Shown here piece by piece: positions 4,816-7,863 of a DNA stretch of 7,863 bases; the stretch's first letter is position 1; the number at the start of each line of letters is the position of its first letter. The stretch covers positions 1 to 7,863 of the forward strand of contig JAKAMV010000453.1 of assembly GCA_021812735.1 (NCBI GenBank), written 5' to 3'. Origin of the DNA: Chloroflexota bacterium (lineage in GTDB: Bacteria > Chloroflexota > Limnocylindria > Limnocylindrales > CSP1-4). The position numbers and the translations under genes are program-made. Under the pieces are notes generated by a model that made no database searches, was not told the origin of the DNA, and was given only the letters and a program-made list of their open reading frames with translations.

Positions 4816-5949
4816 ATGGCAGCCGAGGTCGAGCGGCGGCGGAGGGGAACCGGGTCGGTCTACCCGGAGGGCGACGGCTGGCGCTACGCCCTGCCGCGTC
4901 GGGCCCGCGGCCGCGGCCTCGAGGGCCGGCGGCGCTGCCCGACCCGATCCCAGGCCGAGGCGGCGCTCGAGGGCGCGCTCGACGCGCTGGAGCGGCGTGG
5001 CGACCCCGGGGGCCAGACGCTCGACGACTGGCTCGCCGCGTGGCTGGCCTCGGTCCGGAGCAAGGTGCGCGCCTCGACGTGGGCGAGCTACGAGGGCCAC
5101 GCCCGGCTGCACATCTCGCCGCTGCTCGGCGGCATCCCCCTGCGCGAGCTCCGCGCCGCCGACGTGATGCGGCTCGAGGCCGCGCTGCTGGCGTCCCGGT
5201 CGCACCGGGGGAAGCGCAAGACCGCCCCGACGATCAGCCCCAACACCGCGGCGCGCGTCCTGACCACGCTGCGCATCGCCCTCGCGGCCGCCGTCCGGGC
5301 CGAGGCCGTCCCGCACAACGTCGCCGCCCTCACCGGCAGGCTGCCCCGGGCCGAGCGCGACGAGGTCGAGGCGATGACCCCCGCGACCGCCGCCCTGTAC
5401 CGCGAGGCGTTCCGGGAGACGTGGCTGGGCCCGCTGGTCCGCCTGCTGCTCGGGACGGGCCTGCGCCTCGGCGAGGCGCTCTCGCTCGACCAGGGCGACG
5501 TCGGCCCGGCCGAGGCGTGGGTCCGGATCCGCCGCTCCAAGACGCGGGTCAGGGCGGTCCCGGTCGCCCGGGGGGACGCCCGCCAGGCGATCCGCGACGC
5601 GCTGGCCGAGTGCCCGGTCCGGGGAGCGCGCGAGCCGCTCTTCTGGTCGCCCCGGCGCAACCTGCGCGGCCGCGGGCAGCGCGGCCGGCTCGCCGTGGCC
5701 AGCGTGTCCCATGCCGTCCCCGAGCTCGCCGAGGCGGCCGGGCTCCCGCGGATCACGCCGCACGGCTTCCGCCACGGCGCCGCGACGATCATGGTCGCCG
5801 GCGGCGCCCACATGCGCCTCGTCGCGGCCCAGCTGGGCCACGCCAACCCGGCCCTCACGGCCCGCGTCTACGCCCACGTCGTGCCCGAGGCGCAGGCGGA
5901 GGCGGCCGACCTGCTCGGCTCCGCGGAGGCCTCCGCGGAGCGAGATTGA
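4816..5949 (+). CDS. int: Tyrosine recombinase, phage-type integrase
   Basis: This 377-aa protein is a full-length tyrosine integrase. Residues about 8-60 form the arm-binding N-terminal domain (GTGSVYPEGDGWRYALP). Residues about 68-175 are the SAM-like core-binding domain (TLDDWLAAWLASV..., STWASYEGHARLHI). The catalytic domain shows R217 in TGLRLGEALSL, K242 in RRSKTRV, H316-x-x-R319 in TPHGFRH, H342 in AAQLGHANP and the nucleophile Y352 in ARVYAHVVPE, so the catalytic set is complete. It should integrate and, with the preceding excisionase, excise the element. The tRNA-His-like core lies 43-50 bp past its stop, as expected for attP or attR beside int. The ATG at 4816 is the first start after the in-frame TAG of xis. 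No ribosome site precedes it. Confidence 0.97.
   Translation: MAAEVERRRRGTGSVYPEGDGWRYALPRRARGRGLEGRRRCPTRSQAEAALEGALDALERRGDPGGQTLDDWLAAWLASVRSKVRASTWASYEGHARLHISPLLGGIPLRELRAADVMRLEAALLASRSHRGKRKTAPTISPNTAARVLTTLRIALAAAVRAEAVPHNVAALTGRLPRAERDEVEAMTPATAALYREAFRETWLGPLVRLLLGTGLRLGEALSLDQGDVGPAEAWVRIRRSKTRVRAVPVARGDARQAIRDALAECPVRGAREPLFWSPRRNLRGRGQRGRLAVASVSHAVPELAEAAGLPRITPHGFRHGAATIMVAGGAHMRLVAAQLGHANPALTARVYAHVVPEAQAEAADLLGSAEASAERD
5918..5941. repeat. Perfect 24-bp palindrome at the end of int
   Basis: The half-site GCTCCGCGGAGG is followed at once by its exact reverse complement, with no spacer. It contains two copies of the self-complementary 10-mer CTCCGCGGAG, spaced 12 bp apart. It lies within the last codons of int. 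As RNA it could form a hairpin; as DNA it could bind a dimeric protein near the attachment site. Confidence 0.7.
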
Positions 5950-5966
5950 CTCCCGATCGACTCCCG
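5945..5966 (+). repeat. Tandem 11-bp repeats, candidate arm-type site
   Basis: ATTGACTCCCG (5945-5955) and ATCGACTCCCG (5956-5966) are adjacent and differ at one base. They span the int stop codon and lie 27 bp before the tRNA-like core. Direct repeats of about one helical turn beside the core are typical of integrase arm-type or excisionase sites, but two units alone are modest evidence. Confidence 0.45.
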
Positions 5967-5982
5967 GCAGGCCGTCCTGCCG
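5965..5982 (+). terminator. Terminator-like hairpin after int
   Basis: CGGCAGG (5965-5971) pairs fully with CCTGCCG (5976-5982) around a four-base loop. It starts 16 bp after the int stop. No T tract follows, which is common for high-GC actinobacterial terminators, so termination is plausible but unproven. It would close the long operon before the attachment site. Confidence 0.5.
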
Positions 5983-5992
5983 CACGTCGGCA

Positions 5993-6042
5993 TCGGATTG
6001 TGGCTCCGAAGGTCGCGGGTTCGAGCCCCGCAGGCCACCCCA
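5993..6042 (+). other. Attachment site: 3' fragment of tRNA-His
   Basis: This stretch reads as the 3' part of a tRNA. An anticodon stem TCGGA/TCCGA encloses the loop TTGTGGC with anticodon GTG (6000-6002, His). The variable loop, a T arm GCGGG-TTCGAGC-CCCGC, the acceptor strand AGGCCAC, a C discriminator and CCA follow. The loop and CCACCCCA end match bacterial tRNA-His as I know it. The 5' acceptor strand (it would read GTGGCCT) and D arm are absent upstream. This is what integration into a tRNA gene leaves at the end distal to the intact copy, and int lies beside it. It is therefore attR/attL, or attP if the molecule is circular. Confidence 0.85.
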
Positions 6043-6099
6043 ACTCCCCCTCGTGGCTCCTCCGCCGAGGGCCGCCACTTCCCGTCGAGACCCGCCCCG

Positions 6100-6128
6100 T
6101 AGGGTGCGCTAGGGTGGCAGTTAGGGTG
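6100..6128 (+). promoter_or_regulatory. Triple TAGGGTG repeat, candidate promoter region
   Basis: TAGGGTG occurs at 6100, 6110 and 6122; the last two copies extend to TAGGGTGGC. TAGGGT matches the actinobacterial -10 pattern TANNNT. The last copy would start transcription near 6134, just before the ATG at 6139. No good -35 is visible. Regulator-binding or integrase arm sites are alternatives. The rest of 6043-6099 shows nothing recognisable. Confidence 0.35.
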
Positions 6129-6138
6129 GCGGCTGGCG

Positions 6139-6885
6139 ATGCGGCTGCTCGAGCCCCCGCGAACAGGGTCTGCCCGGTTTGCACGCACCGGGTCGGGCCT
6201 TCGCGGTCGGTGGCGGCGACGTGCAAACGGACAAACCGGACCTCTGACTTGCCGCTGGTGGCGGGACGCCGACGGTGCGAGCGTGGACCTACTCTCGCTG
6301 CTCCGGCACCGCCGGGCTGTTGACCGGGGTGTGATCCGGCTGCCCGACGGGAGCGCGGTCGTGGACGTGGAGGGGCCGGGGCGCCGCGTGGGCGGGCTGG
6401 CGGTCCCGGCCTGCAGTGCCGCGTCGACGGCGCGTCAGGGACCGGCAGCGAGGCACCCCGAGGCCGCAGGCGCCGCCCAGCCGCAGGTCGAGGCCGTGGC
6501 GCCGGCGAAGGCGCCGGCCGCCCCGCGACCCGCGCCGGCCCCTCCAGCCGCCGCGCCGCGCTCCGCCATCGGTGGCGACCCTCGCGCAGCCGGCGTGACG
6601 CCGCGGGTGAAGCGCCGGGCTACCCCGGACGAGCTGGTGGCCGTCGAGTTGCTGGTGTACCTGTACGAGGCCAGCCCGCTGCCCTGGACGGCCTCAGTCG
6701 CGGCGCGCAAGTGGGGCGTCCAGACGCGCTACGGCGTCAGGCGGGGCGAAGCGGCGCTGAACCAGCTGGGCGTGTGGGGCCTGGCGTGGCGCGACCACCG
6801 GAACGCGCCGTGGCGGTTCGCCGACCGCGCCGCAGCCCGGAGGTTCGCCGACGCGCGGTGGGGCTACCGGCCGAAACGACTCTAG
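6139..6885 (+). CDS. Unrecognised protein beyond the attachment site, 248 aa
   Basis: I do not recognise this protein. The start is uncertain. ATG 6139 lacks a clear ribosome site, its first 45 residues look unlike a folded domain, and GTG 6283 in the same frame is an alternative. From there the order is a small predicted domain (VDLLSLLRHRRAV, GVIRLPDGSAVVDVEG), a long Ala/Pro-rich linker (about residues 92-150), and a C-terminal basic and aromatic domain. That domain (TPDELVAVELLVYLYEAS, AARKWGVQTRYGVRRGEAALNQLGVWGLAW, PWRFADR) could be a winged helix. The DNA under residues 12-35 contains an inverted repeat, so part of the proposed N-terminus may really be regulatory. It lies outside the tRNA-His scar and so may be host or another element. 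Confidence 0.55.
   Translation: MRLLEPPRTGSARFARTGSGLRGRWRRRANGQTGPLTCRWWRDADGASVDLLSLLRHRRAVDRGVIRLPDGSAVVDVEGPGRRVGGLAVPACSAASTARQGPAARHPEAAGAAQPQVEAVAPAKAPAAPRPAPAPPAAAPRSAIGGDPRAAGVTPRVKRRATPDELVAVELLVYLYEASPLPWTASVAARKWGVQTRYGVRRGEAALNQLGVWGLAWRDHRNAPWRFADRAAARRFADARWGYRPKRL
6177..6228. repeat. Inverted repeat GTTTGCACG / CGTGCAAAC
   Basis: A perfect 9-bp inverted repeat has arms at 6177-6185 and 6220-6228 with a 34-bp spacer. In addition CCGGTTTG (6174-6181) is matched in reverse by CAAACCGG at 6232-6239. The arms are lower in G+C than their surroundings. This may be an operator upstream of the GTG 6283 start, or chance. Confidence 0.35.
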
Positions 6886-6981
6886 TCGGCGCCTGGTACG
6901 TCAGTCCCGGCCGTCAGCAGGACCATCGGATCAGCTGCGTATCCGTGGCTCGATCGGCGGGGCGGCGCGACAGTCGTGTCA

Positions 6982-7002
6982 GGCCGGGCGGACGACCCGG
7001 CC
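6982..7002 (+). other. Hairpin just before the ribosome site of the next gene
   Basis: GGCCGGG (6982-6988) pairs with CCCGGCC (6996-7002) around a seven-base loop, in the 136-bp gap between two genes. GGGAGG (7006-7011) follows at once. It could end the upstream transcript without a T tract or control initiation of the gene at 7022. No other signal is recognisable in this gap. Confidence 0.35.
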
Positions 7003-7021
7003 ACAGGGAGGACCTGGACCG

Positions 7022-7366
7022 ATGGCACGACGGCGGCACCCGGCGCACCACATCGCCGAGATCGACTTGAAGCTCGGCTACCCGTTGTTTGATGACATCT
7101 TCGGGCGCGACCGCTGGTGCAAGCACCAGGCGGCGTTCGCCAGGAGCGTGGTGCGTCGGTTGGCCGATGACATCCGCCAGGTGTACCCGCGGACCGCGGT
7201 TCGAGTCTCGCTCTCCGACGTGTCGGGGACTGCCGTCCAGCTGGCGCGGTGCTGCCACCAGACGACCGGGCGCAGGATCGACACGGCGACCAGCGACGTG
7301 ATGGCGCTCGCATCCGACGCGCTCGACGGCGCGCTGGATCGATGGAATGAAGAGAACGCGGCATGA
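7022..7366 (+). CDS. Unrecognised protein, 114 aa
   Basis: This 114-aa protein is not recognised. GGGAGG at 7006-7011 precedes the ATG by 10 nt, a reasonable ribosome site. The N-terminus is basic (ARRRHPAHH). It continues with IAEIDLKLGYPLFDDIFGRDRWCKHQAAFARSV in short ordered pieces, a helix (VVRRLADDIRQVY), a strand-like part (TAVRVSLSDVSG), a CC pair (ARCCHQTTGRR) and a long C-terminal helix (DVMALASDALDGALDRW). No membrane segment or signal peptide is present. Its codon use admits a few TTG, TTT and GAT codons near the start, slightly less G+C-biased than the element genes. The stop overlaps an ATG at 7363 (ATGA). Confidence 0.65.
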   Translation: MARRRHPAHHIAEIDLKLGYPLFDDIFGRDRWCKHQAAFARSVVRRLADDIRQVYPRTAVRVSLSDVSGTAVQLARCCHQTTGRRIDTATSDVMALASDALDGALDRWNEENAA

Positions 7367-7446
7367 TGCGCGACGACGAGATCGCGTCCCCGCCCACGGG
7401 ATCGGCATTGCGCCCGGCCCGCGCCAGCGCCACGATCGCGGCATGA
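7363..7446 (+). CDS. Possible 27-codon micro-ORF
   Basis: ATG 7363 overlaps the previous stop (ATGA). The frame MMRDDEIASPPTGSALRPAR... runs 27 codons and stops at 7444-7446, overlapping the ATG of the next gene. It fills the gap between two genes with stop-start overlaps on both sides. No ribosome site or similarity supports it, so it may be only a coupling leader or chance. Confidence 0.25.
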   Translation: MMRDDEIASPPTGSALRPARASATIAA

Positions 7447-7863
7447 CCGAGCAGGTCGACCGCCCCTTCTTCATCGCGGGTGGCATGGACGCCGACCTCG
7501 AGGAGCTGCTGCTCGACGCCGGGGGCGTGTTCTGGCCGGAGCCCTTGCAGGAGCCCGGGCCGGACCCGGCCGGCCCCTGCGTGTGGCTCGTCTTCGGCCC
7601 GGGCCGGGGTGAGGACGCCGATCTGGCGCGGCGCGTCTGCGTCGACCACGACTGGCCCTCGCAGCGCGTCGTCGACGGCCCCCGAACCGAGGTCCGCGTC
7701 CAGGAGGTGGTCGCCGTCCGCCTGCTCGCTATGCTCGCCAAGCGCCGACCCGAGCCCGACGCCGTCAGGGTCCAGGACGGCGACCTGCTGCCGGCCCAGC
7801 TTCACGGGCTCCGCGAGGCGCTCCCGCCGGGCGCCCGCCTGGAGGTCGCGGGCCGGGCCGACC
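7443..7863 (+). CDS. Unrecognised protein, partial (runs off the window)
   Basis: An ATG at 7443 opens a frame with no stop before the window end, giving at least 140 residues. It starts MTEQVDRPFFIAGGMDADLEE, is acidic early, and continues with GPCVWLVFGPGRGEDADLARRVCVDHDW, VVDGPRTEVRVQEVVAVRLLAMLAKRRPEPDAVRVQDGDLLPAQLHGLREALPPGARLEV given here in parts. Alternating strands and helices suggest a small globular domain. Codon use is strongly G+C-ending, like the element genes. No signal peptide or known motif is visible and no good ribosome site precedes it, so the start is provisional. Confidence 0.6.
   Translation, partial: MTEQVDRPFFIAGGMDADLEELLLDAGGVFWPEPLQEPGPDPAGPCVWLVFGPGRGEDADLARRVCVDHDWPSQRVVDGPRTEVRVQEVVAVRLLAMLAKRRPEPDAVRVQDGDLLPAQLHGLREALPPGARLEVAGRAD

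Noticed and set aside
5960..6042. A complete tRNA-His gene
   Set aside because: The bases before 5993 do not form a D arm, and no 5' strand complementary to AGGCCAC is present, so only the 3' part exists.
4246..6078. 610-codon open frame on the minus strand opposite int, xis and the HTH genes
   Set aside because: It is antisense to genes with clear families and complete catalytic motifs. Long antisense frames are expected where G+C is this high, and its low-complexity Arg/Gly/Pro composition fits a shadow.
4503..6323. 606-codon plus-strand frame running across int and the tRNA-His fragment
   Set aside because: It reads through the attachment site and in a different frame from the integrase; the product is Arg/Pro/Ala low complexity.
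6882..7805. 307-codon minus-strand frame in the right-hand region
   Set aside because: It has no motif or ribosome site, and the plus-strand frames there have better starts and overlap pattern. I cannot exclude it fully because the plus-strand genes are unrecognised too.

Overview
The window is very G+C rich (about three quarters G+C by eye) and uses G/C-ending codons, many GTG starts and GTGA/ATGA stop-start overlaps. This suggests a high-GC actinomycete-type bacterium (Actinomycetota, possibly a deep class such as Thermoleophilia; the rank is a guess). All supported genes lie on the + strand.

Bases 1-5949 are one end of an integrated mobile element, most likely a temperate phage, phage satellite or actinomycete-type integrative element. 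No structural or packaging gene is visible. At least 15 genes run head to tail with 1-10 nt overlaps or no gap: the tail of an upstream gene, a 58-aa membrane protein, an HNH endonuclease, a 75-aa small protein, a phage-type replication initiator, five unknown small proteins, a membrane-anchored RlpA-like (double-psi beta-barrel) protein, a VRR-NUC nuclease, two stand-alone LuxR-type HTH proteins, an excisionase and a tyrosine integrase. Replication and recombination functions come first and xis-int last, the order rep-xis-int-att seen in pSAM2-like elements.

The most striking signal lies inside the initiator gene (929-1480). A 13-bp tandem repeat array (1269-1333) carries the same 12-mer in two different reading frames, so the repeat is kept at DNA level. 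It is followed by a patch of about half G+C built of TCCGAA hexamers (1361-1390). Iterons plus an easily melted segment inside the initiator gene is the layout of the phage lambda O gene and origin.

Bases 5950-6042 are the element end. They hold an 11-bp tandem repeat, a terminator-like hairpin and the 3' part of a tRNA-His gene (anticodon arm, T arm, acceptor strand and CCA) without its 5' half. This is the expected attachment-site scar of tRNA-His integration. A perfect 24-bp palindrome sits just before the integrase stop codon.

Bases 6043-7863 lie beyond the attachment site and should be host chromosome, a neighbouring element, or the far side of attP if the molecule is circular. They hold three unrecognised proteins (the last cut by the window end), one possible micro-ORF, three TAGGGT promoter-like repeats and an inverted repeat. 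The integrase, excisionase, initiator, HNH and VRR-NUC calls are firm at family level. The other genes are described without a function.
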